A stretch of 64,000 nucleotides of DNA from Onchidella celtica (GCA_963931925.1 OZ007569.1:21217982-21281981), one strand, 5' to 3'. Counted from the first letter of the stretch, positions 26,722 through 41,500 are shown. A program made the numbers and translations. The notes: generated from the letters alone by a model not told the origin.

Positions 26722-29513
26722 GATGTAACCGAAACACGATTTTCAGCAGACTGCATACAACTACAGACCTAGATTTAGTATTAGTGAAGGGATGGTTCAA
26801 TGTCGCTGATGTTACAACAACATAGAGTATCACAATCAGGCTTGGCCTTGTCATGAATCAGTTCCGTTCCTGGCTTTACAGCGACAACAAAGTAAGAACG
26901 GCAGATTCAAAACGTGTGGGTGCATGGGGAAAACCCGTCACATCTGCCCAGATATAATGAAAAATGAGTTATTGGTGGAACTTTATTCTACATTTATTTC
27001 TGAACATTTTGCACTTTATTTGAGGTCAATAGCTTCATTAGTTCCAGAGCTATGAGCAAAAATGTAACCCTACCCTGGGGAATGAAGTTTCTGAGAAAAT
27101 CGCGTTTGAAGTTGCCCCCAACAAGAGCCCTGGCTTTGGCCTATTGCTAGTTGGTTAGATGAGATTCAAGGTCTCCGTATAAAGTGATGTGAATCAGGAA
27201 TCAAATTCTGGTCTGTTAACATGGCTAAAAGATATATGTGGCCTAGAGCTTCATTCTTCATTGCTCATCTTTGAGCGAGTGTTGCTATTAAAGTACAGTG
27301 AGAGTAGACTAGATCTAGATCTAGATCTAGTTTAGTCAGTACGATTGCGGCGTATTCGTTTCAAAAGCAATGCTACTTCCCATCTTCATTCGCTGATTCC
27401 TTTCTATCACTGCTTGAATCATTGCCGGTGGGGTGGTCGGAAACAAAATAGTCATTGATGAGTTCGACAAGGCATCTGAATCCGTCTGATTTAAGTTCAG
27501 AAGCTTTGCAATATCGGCATACGATGAACTCACGGAGGCTGCCGTTTTGCGAAGCGAACGCTTAATCGGGAACTAACGCATCGGGTCAAGGGTAAAATTT
27601 GAAGTTATTTTTAATATTTCACATCAAAAACATCTTTAATACCAACTAAAATGTTTCTTTTATCATTCTGAAGTGGAAGGCGGTCATGATTTATTATTCT
27701 GGGGCGTAAAATTGCGTTAAAAAGAGGATTAGATCTAATTCTTTCCGTTAATTCAACTCTTTACCTTCGTAAACAGGATGCGCGGTGATTTTAATCTTAG
27801 TTAACGTCTGCGCACTGCCTTCTGTTGGAAAGTACAGAGAATGACCTTTCATTTGGTGTGTAATATGCTATAGTGTGTTGAAACTGAGCGCTTGGGGGTG
27901 TAGTCTGAAAGACGCCAACAGGAAACAACTGTGTTCCCCAGCGGTCGCCGTTCCCGAACATGCGTGTTAGCGAAGGGTGCCTAACTATAATCGTTTGAAA
28001 GATGTGTTTAAAACACAAATTTTAATATTAAAAAAACTTATATCAGATGAAATATAAATGAATGAACTTACTGATTCCATCAAAATCTCAATTTTGACCA
28101 GATAGTCGAAAATCGACTTTAGAAGGCCCTAGCTCATTTCTAGCCTGTGCGAGATCCGATGGGTTTTCCTATGTGCCCACACATATCTCTACACGAGAGG
28201 ACCAGAATATGGTGCGAAATATTAATGTTTACTCTCAATACTGTCATGTCTTTAGATGTGGATCTACTGGCAGAGTGCTTCCGTGCTGCTGCTGTGTGGC
28301 ACTTTAGTTTCGTCTGGTGGACAAACAAAAGAACAATAAGAAATGAACCAAAGAAAGGGTCAGTGTGGGAATATGAATCTCTTACTAAATTTTCCTGGTA
28401 AAGTGGTATACCATCACATTTATAAGAGATTACTCTTAATCATTTGCCTTCATAAAACTGGATCTGTCTTAACATTTCTGATGCAATGATCAAATGATGT
28501 AGTTGTTGCAATACATACAGATGGGACTGGGAGTTGCTTTTCCATTTCATTCATGATGCAGATACTGCATGCTGTCTTCATAACAATTACAGGTTCAATC
28601 AGCCTGATATTTACAATTACATTGTGATTGCCGAGGATTTTTAAATTTGTTTGTGTGTGTAGGGCCTACATCATTTACAGTCATGTTGCCTGTGTGTCGT
28701 TTTGGTAATATTCTAGATTCATGTATCACCCTTGCAGGCACAAAGTCATTTGATTTGGCAACACAGGGTAATTTACATAAGAAACCTTTAGGTTGGAGAA
28801 TCATTTGGAAAAACATTGTGTTTGGTTTTTTAGCACAATAATCAGATATTCATTCAGTCCAATGATTATCTGCAGGGTGATGGCTGTCAGTCATTGTGAG
28901 AGTCAGATTTAACAACATTCTAGCCATTTAGGCCTTAAGTAATTAAAAAAGTAGAAGGTTAACTGACCTTGTAAGGGTCCTCAGTTCTATACATTTTCAA
29001 AAAATGTTATAAATCATTACAGAATTCAATGATTTGAATGATCTCTTGAATGAAAGTCGAATTCATTGTGTGTAAAAAATGCTTGTTTCTGTATGAATAT
29101 AAACTTTCACAGTAAGGGTTTGTAGTCTAGCACAACGAGACTGGAAAAAAGTTATCATTTATTGGTTAATAGTCTCTGCAAAGGCTTGTTTTTTTTTTAT
29201 CCCCTCAGAAAAAGAGGTCCATTTTCATCAAGTATGATCCATAAATTCGTTCTTTGTCTCTTTTTACTTTTGGCTGGCAGCAGGCAGAACTGACAGTAAT
29301 GTGGTGATTTACCACCCTCTCTTATGACACCCCCTCTCCTCCCAGGCCAGGTCAGCAAAGTTTAACCCCGTACACTGTGATACCCACCATCATCCCGACA
29401 TCTTCCTATGGGTGGTCAAGCCAATCCGTGCAGACGGAATGTGTGATTTGTTATCACAATTCCCCCTAATTTTAATTTATTTTAAATTAATTTTTTTTAC
29501 CGTGCATGTGCAG

Positions 29514-31783
29514 CAGAAGAATTCAGCAAATGCTGAGGTGGAAGTTGCCAGTCCTAGTTCACACAATCGATGGTTATCAGTGATACCCCTGGCTCCAGGT
29601 GATTGTCTGGAATGTAAACTTGTTGGGACAGCAGTAATGACAGTCAGTGGCATCATTATTCTCACTTCGGCAGCAACAGCCAGGAGACGGTAACTTAACT
29701 TATTTTAGAATACTGTAACTTTAAATTTTTTAAAAATGCTAAAGTAAATTTTAAAAAACTATTTTTGAGTTGTTCTCATTGATGAGGGATGAAATTTGAG
29801 AGTAATTTCATGAATATTTTTTTATTAACACAAAATATAATAAATACACATGTACAGCTGTCTTAAATGAAGACATGAAAGCGCACAAATGTATGTGATA
29901 CTCTGTCTTCATGTCACATGTTTATAATTTGTTTTGGCCACATTGCGCAATTTAATCCAAATTTTGTCATTGTTGTTTTAGCAATCCAGCCCTGGTGGGA
30001 TTCAAAGGTGCTGTCTACCTTATGTTGTGTGGGGCACTCTTTGCAGGTATATTGCATCATTTTGTTTTATTTTACTTTCCATTCAATGTACCACTAGTGG
30101 ATTTGAAGTTCTCATGGGTTACTAATCTTATATTATGTATACAACATGTATAGATTAAACATGTCATATTTCTTCTTCACAAATATGTATTTTCTGACTG
30201 CTGAAAACAGCAAACTGGCACATTCAGTATTTTTAAAATAGAGAAAAGCCAGCTCTGAAACAAAAGTCGAGGGAAAGCAAAGTCAGTTTTACTGTAGGTA
30301 GCCCAAACTGATTTTGGAAAGTGGCTGTATCAATAAGTTTTGTCCTCCAATGGATAGATCTCACTAGTCTAAGAATTTTGATACCAAATTTGTCTCTGTA
30401 TCTCCATATTTAAGAAAGTTGTGTCATTTTGAATTTTTTAAAATTTGTGGTAATTGTGTCATCAGCCGCGAAGCCAACTTTGACCTGCCATAAAATGATG
30501 GTTTATTGAGCCACGGCATTAAAAATTTATGCTTAATTTTTTTCGAGGGGTATAAACATAATACAAGCATCTCATTTTACTTTTTTTTAATCAGCAAACG
30601 TCATCCGCCGCCATTTTTTTGTGAACTCTTATAGGGGAGACAAAAATAAATGTTTTTGTTTTTTTTTAATTGAAAAGGAGGTCAAGCGTGTCACCATTGA
30701 CTTAGCACAGAGTGTCGGACAAAGGTGATGAAATCAAGCATTGGGTGGGTTTCTAAAAACAGTCGGTGCTTCGCTCCGAAACATGCCCCATGTCTGACTG
30801 ATCTTGGCATCCCCTTATAATACAAAGGCTGAGGTTTATTTGCGTATTATTTTGCTCCTGATCTATAAAAGTTTCTGCTAGTTTCTCGGCCTACAAACTT
30901 TTCAACAAATGATTTTCAAAAGAATTTCAACTTAAAACATGAAGAAAAATACATTGAATTAAACCTCATTTATCTGGTTTTCTGTGTGAGTTATTTTCAA
31001 ACGTGCGCTACATCAGATCCACGCACCGCGACCATTTGTTATGAGGGGGTCAGTTCGGTACGCGCAGCTCAGAGTGAAAACAGCAAGACTATGTCCTGTT
31101 CAAGCTATAAAAACACACAGCTGAACACATTAAACAATGCAAAAAGAAGTATATTTTGTCAGAGAAAGGATTGAACTTTATTTTAATCTAAGATACATGG
31201 CGTTTCACATAAATACACAGCAGTAATAGCCTTGTGATGTTGGCCTAAAATTATGCCAAAATGAGATTTCACCTCTTTAGCGGTCCAGTTTGGACTACCT
31301 ATTTACTGATTGATGCTTCAGTTGTTTTGTACACTTCAGGTACATGTATTTACACAGGTATATGGTGGTCTAGTTTTTTTGTTTTTTTTTTATCAGTCTA
31401 CTTTTCTCATTTTGACACTCCTTTTCCCTGACTGACAGTGAATTCTCTTGCTTTTTTATATGTGATGGGGATGACATGTATGAATTCTACCAATATAAAT
31501 AAGTAATAACTAGTATGGAAATGACTTTTTCTTGTGTGTTAAGAAATAGTTGGGAGTTTCAGTACCATGCTGTGAAAGATGCATTTTACATTGAATTTGA
31601 ACTATTATGGAGGCTCTGGCAACATTTTGTTGTAACTTATAACAATGAAAGATTGTCTGGCTTGTTCATTTCATTTAGGAAGAAAAAAATTTGTTCACAG
31701 GATTTGAAACAATGGCAGCTTGCAGACTTTTGGATTTGGGTCCATTTAAAAAACCAGTGAACACATCAAAGACAGTGAGATGA
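29514..31783 (+). CDS. Small two-helix membrane protein resembling DMAC1 (DUF4536), 5' incomplete
   Basis: Three exons with matching phases: 29514-29689, 29982-30046, 31701-31783 (TGA). They give 107 residues; no start codon lies in the first of these, so at least one upstream exon is missing. The protein reads through a DCLECKLVG motif, a hydrophobic stretch (TAVMTVSGIIILTSAA), a basic ARRR turn, a second hydrophobic stretch (AVYLMLCGALFAGF) and a basic tail. A C-x2-C pair directly before a helical hairpin recalls DMAC1/TMEM261, a mitochondrial complex I assembly factor. That assignment rests on overall layout only. The third exon is supported by phase and a good acceptor but is short. A candidate AATAAA is at 32563. 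Confidence 0.5.
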
Positions 31784-32987
31784 CAGTAGTATAGCTAAGG
31801 ACTTGTTTATTTTCCATTGAAGTTGAGAAATATGGTTGTGCTTGAAGCCCATAATTTCGGGAACAGTGGATGTACCCAGTGGCAGATTTCTACTTTCCCA
31901 ACAATCCAGTCACTCTGGCACATTTATAGAACAAAGAACTAGTTTTTATGATCTATTCTACAGAACCTGCTGAAGTAATTGATGGCTGCAATGTAGCTGT
32001 TATGTTTCATGGTGTGTCAGACAGATTCAGTGCATGTCTTTGGGTTTATCTTCAGGTTGCACTGTGTTGACATGGACTGTTTATACAGTCATATTCATAT
32101 ATTCATGAATAAGCTAATATTTTTTTATTTTGTATTATTAAAGAAAGTGTATTACATCTGTTCTTGCAAGTTATTGAGGATTTCCTGGAAAGAACTCTTT
32201 ATTAACACTTGCTTTTTCAACTTTCTGCCAACTTTTTATTATCTATACACTCCCCAAATTCCAAACCAGCTGACTTTTACCACATGCAGTAGTAATGGCT
32301 AATTTTAGATGTGAAAACTTTGGTATGATTCCTGCCTCAAGCAATTTGAGTTTGAAATACATGTACACACAATTTTTTTAATTGAATTCATACATTCATT
32401 GGTATTATTTCACTCTTTTCATAGTTGAATGTGTGTAAAACTGAAGTACCTGTAAATTATTAGCCTCTGTTATATAAATATTATGCCACACAGTGTTTGA
32501 TTGTTGTGATGTAGTTACATCCATGAGATTCATACACATTGAATTTGATCATGGTTTATTGAAATAAATCAGCAACCGTTACGTTTGTATGCCATGAAAT
32601 TGATAGTTGAATAAATGACTTTTATCTTACATTTGCCTTTGATGAATGTTACTGAAATTTAATTTTGCCTCAATATGTCCCTTTTCCCTGGACAGACTTT
32701 TGAGATTGTCTCGTATGCCTCACTTGAGAAGTTTAAAACACTTTGAATTCCCTTCTGTTACCACTGAGAATGTTTTTAGGGTGGGTGGGGGATAACATTG
32801 AAACCCAATTGTTGGTGCAGTATTTTTATCAATTTAACTCAAGCAAGCCATGTTATGTTAAAGCAACCTAGTTTTGTTCTGCCTTCTAACAATAAGTTAT
32901 CCGAAACCTTCAACAAAGTTCAAACATGACATCAGTCTCAACACATTGTAAACCAATACCTACAGAAGAGGCAGATCATGCTTGTCA
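31784..32987. other. Non-coding stretch after the DMAC1-like gene
   Basis: AT-rich sequence containing the likely 3' UTR and polyadenylation signals (AATAAA at 32563 and near 32610). No exon recognised. Confidence 0.5.
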
Positions 32988-32991
32988 TTAA

Positions 32992-33276
32992 CCCCTTGCC
33001 TGCCACACAGATTGCCACTCCTGAGCCGGCCGCAAAAGGGAACAAAACAAGCAGATCTCAAAAATTACTCACCACAAATCCCACGCTTTCAAAATACACA
33101 CGGATGACACAAGCAAGTTGGGGAACTAACTAGGGAATACAAAACAATTATAATTCAGGATGTTGTCTACATTGTCTCAAGAGTTAATGCGAACCAAGCC
33201 CGGAACAGTTCCGGGCACATGGCAGTCTGGTGAAATTAGACAGCCCAGAACAGTTCCAGGCAAAGCAGGGAAGGGG
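32992..33276. mobile_element. TTAA-flanked MITE, 285 bp
   Basis: TTAA at 32988-32991 and 33277-33280. The left end is CCCCTTGCCTGC, and the complement of the right is CCCCTTCCCTGC (11 of 12 identical). Inside, two GAACAGTTCCRGGC blocks are imperfect direct repeats. piggyBac-like by target site and CCC start; it carries no gene. Confidence 0.7.
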
Positions 33277-34247
33277 TTAAATAGCATACACAACTTCAAA
33301 AGACATAAATCAAGAATGCAACCCATAAAACTTTTTCTAATTCTTTTAATTCCAAAATATTTATGCAAAAAAGTTCAAACTCTTCATCAAAATCTTTCAC
33401 ATTATCCGGCAGTGAAACAGTAGGAAACTACAAACGTGACCATATGCACCAAACACACATGCATGAGCCAAGAAACTCACATACTCTAGGCAAGTGGAAG
33501 CACTGTCCTCAGGAAGCAAGTAACATTTGTGCTGAAACTGTATTACAATATCTCTCATCATACAGAACTCGTGGTAGGGGTAGACACTCTTTGTGTCTGA
33601 CCATGAAAATAAATGAACTTCACAGAAGTAAAGAACGCTACCACATATGGATGAATAAGACAGTATGCCATGAGGCAGACAGGTGTTGGCCCAAAAATCA
33701 GTTTTGCTGTGTGACAGGTAAAGCACATGATAAAAGATCTATCCACTACAAGAGGCAAGAACTAATGCCAAATTTGGTCAAGTCCTGCTTTCTGTCAGGC
33801 AAAGTTCTGCTGAAAATGACATTGCAAAGTCACAATTTAAATTGCAGAGATTCATTTCCTATTTTTATAGTTTGATAAGTACAAATTAAATCGTAATGTC
33901 AAAAGTAGTTCTTTCCTCAGGTAAAGAACACCAAAGCTCTCACAATTAATAGTTAATAAATAAATAATATTTTTACTAAGTATTTTTTACCACAGTGTAT
34001 CAATAAATAAAACAGTTTCAAACTGCCACAAATTTCTTCAAATTCAATTGACACCTTAGTCAGTGACCCTGGCACTCACAGCGCTTGGTGTAAATGATAC
34101 TGATGTTGAGAGCAAGAACTGTGTACAATTTCATCGCAAAGCACTTACTTAAACGCTGTTGTCTCAATGTAAATTTGAACACATCATGAACCTTGCCAGG
34201 CGTAATCCTGGTTGCTGGAAAAGCATCTCTGTGAATCAGTTCTTTAA

Positions 34248-34685
34248 CCCTCCCCGTACATCGTGGGTGTAATGGACCCAGAAGTAATTATTTCTGGGAA
34301 TTTTTTTTCTGAAATTCCAGGTATTCTCAATGATGTCACTGCCCATCGTCCCATAGTTTTAAAGTTCTAAAATATGCATGTGCATGCTCACCAACCCACA
34401 TGCATTAATACTATTCCTACCCATACGTCCTGGGATCTCACGAACACCACACTTTTAAAGAGGATTTTATTGTCATACTAAGTCGTACGTCCTGGGGTCT
34501 CAGAAACGCCACACTCTAAAGAGGATTTTATTGTTATACCCCTACTCGTAAGTCGTATGTTCTGGGGTCTGACACATACCATATTTTTAAAGAGAGTAAC
34601 CAAATGAATTGTTCTCTATGAGTATGGTGTCCATTAGACACCACAATGCATGCCATAAATAGTTTTTAGCGACGTACAGGGGAGG
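34248..34685. mobile_element. TTAA-flanked MITE, 438 bp, with internal ~65-bp repeats
   Basis: TTAA at 34244-34247 and 34686-34689. The ends read CCCTCCCCGTACATCGT and, complemented, CCTCCCCTGTACGTCGC. The centre has about three copies of a ~65-bp unit that includes ACGTCCTGGGRTCTCA and AAAGAGGATTTTATTGT. No gene. Confidence 0.7.
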
Positions 34686-35102
34686 TTAAATTCCATTGCA
34701 ATTTCTGTATATCACACAGAATATAATATGTCCTGGAAATGCAGCTGATGAAACTATTACACCAACCACACATTGGTAAACAGTTTGAGGATAGAGGCAA
34801 GTCCAGACTTTTTCCTGTGATGGCTGCGCAGCAAACTCTGTCAACACAATTTATTATGCACATAAATAAGTTCACAACCCTACCAGGTTACTCGTACACT
34901 GTGTGAAACATGAGAGCACAGAGACCTGCTCAACAAGATTCATGTCACTCATGCATACATGGAATGCCCATACAAGCACAGGTGGCTGAACGACATACTG
35001 ATAAATGCCACCCTGTGAACACTGTTGAGATCTATAGTACAACATCTTCTCTGCTATACGATAATGGCATATGTCAAATGTATGCCAATAGGTAACTGAT
35101 GG

Positions 35103-35113
35103 TTTATTTTATT
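35103..35113 (-). terminator. Candidate ERLEC1 polyadenylation signal
   Basis: Two overlapping AATAAA hexamers on the minus strand (TTTATTTTATT on the plus), about 480 bases past the ERLEC1 stop. No experimental support. Confidence 0.35.
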
Positions 35114-35587
35114 CCTGCGCATGAGGGCTATCATTAGAGAAAAAGATATAGGAAAATGTAATAATCCTATAGAATCATTATGGCATAAGTCAACAAATGA
35201 CAGGAAAAGAAAGAGGTTTTTCTTGATATCTCAAAAGTCAAAAATGACTTACCGGTATGCCATAAATGTAGAGCAGGGACAACATACATTCTCGAATCTT
35301 CCAATAGCTAATGAACAACTCATACTCAGACAAACTGTTGGGCCAATTTTTTTTTTTTTTCCAACACTCACAACAAATTCAATTCAGCAAACATATAACA
35401 CAAAATTGGATTTAGTGCAATAAAGACATGACGCAACATGAGAGTCTGAATGAATCAATAAAGAACCTGATCTATAGTTATCATGGCAACAGGGTGCAAT
35501 ACAATTTAATTCTGAGAACAACATGAACATGATAAATAAACCAAACATACCATAAAGTTCTCACATTCACTGGCACAGGCAGAAATA

Positions 35588-38500
35588 TCAAATTTCTAAA
35601 TGATCAAATAAACCATACTCATCCGCATCTTTTAGAACTGAACAAAACATGGCTGACTCCACCTGAAATTAAAAAAAAAGAGGACAAAAATTGGTTAAAT
35701 ACAAAAAAGAAAGGACATTGTATACTTACATTTCTACAGATGATAAATAAGGTGATTAGAAATTAAATTCAAATACCTCAAAACCAGTTTAAAAAATGTC
35801 TATGTCTTGCAATGGGTATGAAATCAATGTAAGGATTTCAAAATGGTTTATGATTTTCTCCCATGTTGCCATGATCACTAAATCATTTAACCTGCAGGGC
35901 CAGGCAAAAGGGTCAAGATCCACCTTAGTCAACACATAATGAGAAGCTGGAGCTGTCACAGCCACTATCCCACAACACGCAGCAAGCAAGATTTAGCTGT
36001 TGACTGTATAAATGTCATATTCATATCCTCAACTTTTCATGAGCGATTTGCAAGCACCATTACCACTGTACATATGGCTTGGCAAACATAATGGACATAC
36101 TACACACAAGACAGAAGGCTCAAATTACTGCAGCCTTGTCTACAACTTTTTAACCCCTATCCCCATAGCCCCAATTATAATATATCCATAATTTGACACT
36201 CAGAATGACTACAGTTAATCTCTCAAAATTTGTGCTGTATAAAGAACAGCTTCTCCTAGCCAATGTCACTTTGTAATGCTGAACCAAAGGCCATTAAAAA
36301 CCTTACATGCTATAAACATTGTCATAGGTGAGAACTGGGAAATCTTCAAAGGGCGGAAAATGGACCAAAACCATCAACAGGCCTGAACCTAGCTGTAAAC
36401 TTGCATGCAGTTGAGCATGCGAAACTCGAACACGCAAATCGAAATCACGGATCCCATGAATAAAGACCTGAGTACCGAATTTATTTCTCAGTATTCTTTG
36501 TACTTATTTCATGCGAACCTCAAACTGTGACACAGATTCGTTGGATCAGTTTTCCTGCTGCGAGTGTGCTGTGTCCTTACCGAAGCATTTCCAGAAGAGG
36601 AAAAAAAAAAGGGTTCGGTCACAAGGTTGTGTGCCACTGTGAGCAAATGATTATTTCAACCTCACATTACTGTCACGCCAGTTTAATAAGATTTGAATCA
36701 GACAAAGAACACCGTATAGGCAAATTATATTCTAAATGAGCCTGCTGCCCGCATTGTATACCCAGTACAGGCTACCTATCTAAAGACATGCGTTGTTGGG
36801 TATGTAAATACATGGACGAGTACAAGCTGAGAGAGATAGAAAACTATTGGTGTAAAAGCTTCTCCCAACAGTACTCAATACACTGGTGCTTACTAGCTGA
36901 TAGTGACGATGCAAAAGGACTTACAGTTAAGACATACTGACAGGACTCTGGCTCTGCCAATGACAAAACTATTGCATGTGAATTCTGGATGTTTTGAAGG
37001 CACCTGTGTGAAGGAAAAAAACAAACATGACAAAATGGAATCAGTGAGGAGCTGAATTTCCATCCAGCATATTCTTGTAGTATTATTTCTACAGAGTACT
37101 AATATTTAACTCTTTCCGTACTTTTCACCGATACATCGGTTCCTCCGACTGACGCATTTGGACTAATTTCTGCTGAAGTGCAGTAATAGTGGCATCGGTT
37201 GTACCACAAACAACAAAAACACTGGGAAGCTAGATGGACACAGTATCGTTGAAATGCCCAGGGGTAACAAGGAGAGTACTTTTTGCCGATGTATCGGTCC
37301 CCCCGACTGACGCATTTGGACTAATTTGGGCTGAATTGCAGTATGGAAAGAGTTAAACTTGATAATTTATGAAACAGTATAATGTGACGATAATCTGCTT
37401 TATTTGAATTTAATGTACACCGTATTAGGAAATAAAATCACTGGTTCAAATCATTCAAATCAAGGTTATGACTCTCTCACCACTGCTTGTGATGAGATCT
37501 ATATTCTCACAACATGACATATCGATATCTCCAACAGTTTTGAAGTTCAAGTAATAAGTAGACACGTGTTTGCCACATCCACGAATGACAAAAATGACCA
37601 AAACTTTGACACGCTCTCCTGTAAAATGAGAAAACTGTCGATATGCTAGTGAGTGAAATGGATGAAGCAATTATCCCCCAAACCCAAACACCAATTTAAT
37701 GAGCTTCAGTCTTTGTTTGAATGCCAGTTCAGACAAGGATAGCAAACAGGCTCAAGAAATACGCTTTATCTCACAGTTTCAATGAATTTCATTTCTTTCA
37801 GCTATTTCTCACTGACACACTATGAAGCAGCAAAAAACACTGAAAAACTTACTTAATCCGCACTTCGCATTGTCTGGGCTTGTTTGTCAAATCACATATA
37901 TCTCCATGGGAATATAATAGGGAAACAAGCCTGGGAACGAGCAAACAGAAAAAACAAAATTAGTTATGAAATAAAACAAATCTCTTTTTTTTTTTTCCCA
38001 TGTATAACATTAATTTCATACCGAAATGAAACATCTTTAATAATTCATGGTATTACAGGACAACTGAAGCTGTGAATATACTTTTATCTTGTATCATTCA
38101 AGACAAGGCACTTGAATTCTAGGCAGCCTACAACTATGGTAAGTTTCACTACTAAGTACTATCTGGTGACACAGCAATGAACACAAGTGCTTGAAACAAA
38201 AGGGTTCGTGCACTTCTTTGAGAATGCTTTTCCAGGGCTAAAATTTTAACTTCCAGGGCTACTTAAATGCAAGAAAATGAAAGGAATTTATCTACACTAA
38301 CAGAACTTGCCATTAAATAAATATTATCAAAGATTAAATTTTGTCCAAAATAGATGTGTCCATGTAATCTATCATCAAGACCTGTGGCAAAACACAAAGT
38401 TTCATAATTTTTGTTCTCATGCTCATGAAGTTTTAGGTGCTTTATAAATATGTTACCTTGTAGCTCCATTAAAGTATGATATTTAATTTTGTTCAGAATA

Positions 38501-41500
38501 TTTCCCCCCACTTTTTAAAAATGAATTCTGAAATCCCAGGAGAATTCCAGGGCCCTTGCAAAGGCTAATCCACTATTTCCAGGGCTTTTCCCCAAGTTTT
38601 TAAATTCCAGGACTTTTACACGGATTTCTGGAACTCCAGGGCTGCACTTAGAACCCTGAGACAACAAATCACCATATGAAATCTCCTCAGCAATTCCCAA
38701 TAACGTGCTTTCTTCTATTTGGCTGCAGGTGTCTCTAATATGAACAGCAATGAATATTTGTTTCTTGAAGACATCTTTCAAAATTATGTCAACGGCAGTT
38801 TAATTCCTTACTTTCTCCCCTCTGCTGGGCGTGGTCGCTTGGAGGGATTGTCTTGCAACCACTGTATATGTGCTTCTTTATCCCAAAAACCTAAGTGAAT
38901 GGTTGATTCTCTGCCTTTTTCCTGGAACACATTTAACGAAGTGTGAATTTTTAAATTGTTTTGTGTGACTAAAGTCCAAACATTCATATCTCTGAGCAAG
39001 TTCTGATGTATCCATTCAAAAAATGACAAAAAAAACCTACCCCTTCAGATCCTGTTGACAAAGAAGGAAAGTCCATAACAGATTTATTTACAGATACTCG
39101 TTTGGATTAGGCGCTATATAAATGATCTTCATTATTATTATTATTATAGATATGTATGTCTGAGTCTGAAAAATAGTATGTGATCCAAGTAGGCTCTTAC
39201 ATGCAGTTTGATTTCCAAACATCTGTCAATCTTGGAGACTTACATTGTGCAAACGATTGTACTAGAACATATGTGACATATAATGCTATTGCTGACTGTA
39301 CTATCTTCAAAACTATTAATCACTGGTGCTTACAACTGATAGGTGATCAATGACTGTCAAATGAGTTCTTTACGACACTATCATTTTCTGACGCCTGTAA
39401 TAGGCATGTGCCCTATCATCAAGCTATGTATGAGATAAACTGACAATGGCATATAAAATGTATAAAATATTCATTTCAGTGGCAATGACGAAAAGATTTC
39501 AGTTAACTTATATGACCCGATCACGGGAGACACTAAACGAGCGACTCGGTCTTATACGACCCAAGCATCAGTGGCATTTAGTAGTCACCACTTGTGCTTT
39601 GTACGACCCGATCATCACTGGTAGGGGATAGGTTGTGGTCCAAAGTTGGTGGTCACTAGGTAATAGACAGTGGAAATCACTCGCATTGATTTTTGATAGG
39701 TCTATAGTGGACTACCCCTTTCAACAAGTCACAAAATTTCAAGTCTGAGGAGCAGTGAATTTGCCATGGGATCACTGTTGCATGGGTTAATGACTGATGG
39801 TATTCCTCCATAACCACTCATTTCTAAATTTCATTAAAATAAGTTTACAACAGCTATATAATCAGGAAGAAATATTTACACTTAGAAGACTATGACAAGA
39901 ACAATTTGTACTCACAATGTGAAACTGCTTGGCAAATTTACCAAAACAGATCTCATGTTTCCAATAACCTGTTCCCTGGAATGCAAATGTGAGAACTGTA
40001 TTGTACATGCACAATTATCTCTATCAAGAGAGACAGTCATATTTAAAAAAGGCATTTCACTGCCACTAAACAAATACAGGGCACTTTAAAAAAAAAAACC
40101 GTTATCATCAAAAGCTCTTAAATATAGCAAAACTAAATGTGGCAAAGTCGTATAGTTTGTGCATGCCTTCTTTCAATTTACCTTTGTTTCAGTGCAGAAA
40201 TTAAAAAGAATTTAACACATTTTTATCAATGAAATCAACATAATGAAGAGGAACACTGACAGAACTGTCTCTGGCTAATCGATCTATAGTATTAATTTGT
40301 TCTAGACTTCTCTAACCAACACCTATCCAGGTTACACTGATTCTAAGAAGAAAAATCATAACAACCAGACGAGTAAGAGAAAATTTTATGAAAACATTTT
40401 TTGAATGCTGAACACTTCACACGGTCATCTAATTTAAAGCCAGGCCTTTTCTGATCCCTGATGTCATTTTGGCTACAAATCGTCAATTGTTATTCTTACA
40501 AGCCGATGACCATATGCTTATGAGGATAAAAAGTGCTTCTATGGGAGTAATAGCAGTGCAAAATATGGCCACACTAAACAAAAAGGCATTTTGTCTATTT
40601 GATAATTACCCAATTGTCGTTGTTTTGAATGGGTTTTTTAAAACAGATTATTATTTTTTCCACATTACTACATCACTACTCGAGGTGTTGAAAAGTGCAG
40701 GAAAAAATAAAATGACTAATTAAAAGGAATAATTTCAATTCAGGGAGATTCAACATGTCCAATGGGAATCCTAGATCCAATATCACTGATAAACACCAAG
40801 CAATACTGATCATCACAAAGCAAAGCTGATTTACACTGGACCTACCCCTCGAATACATTGACTTCCACTTAAGAAATCTCTCAGGGTCTGTTTGTCTGTC
40901 AGGGCTCCCAGCTGTGATTGCTGTTCTTGTAAAGGTGTCTGCTGACCAGCCGCTTCACCGTCTGGCTTTGTTTTTCTATGGAACTTAGGTTTCCGGGTCT
41001 CTGCAGGTGTTGCATCTAGTTCACCATTGAATATATAGTCCTGCAAAATTTTTTTAAAGTACATGTATATTCGCCTAGGTGCAGTATCACTTCTGAATTC
41101 TGAGAATTTCAGCGTGCAATGTTATCCCTCAGAATATCTACATACATTTATTGTAACATTCTCAAGATAACCATATATTTAGGGGATGAATGTATCAAAT
41201 TCCAGGATGCGGAAACGGAGAAAGAAGAGGTGTCAGTAATTTACCCTACAATAAATTAAGCTACAATTATACCATAGACTTCTTCGAGGTTTTTAGAAAT
41301 TATAAGGGTGCAAAAACAACAAAAATCTTCAGCCCAAAATTCCCTGGTGAGAAGGAATCTTTAATTTTTTTTTAAATGGATTTTTATTACTTTGAATGGC
41401 ACTGCTTTGATTGTCTAAATCCCAACAGAGGACAAATTTTCCCGTTGATCTACATAATGATTTACTTTTGAGATATGGAAAGCATCAGTTGCCTTGACTC

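Noticed and set aside
27336..27560. Minus-strand open frame reading SSSYADIAKLLNLNQTDSDA
   Set aside because: Looks mildly coding-like but lacks a start codon, a clear acceptor and any partner exon; too weak to annotate.
33363..33875. 170-codon plus-strand frame
   Set aside because: Composition is irregular (Cys/His-rich without spacing), with an overlapping equally long antisense frame and no recognisable domain.
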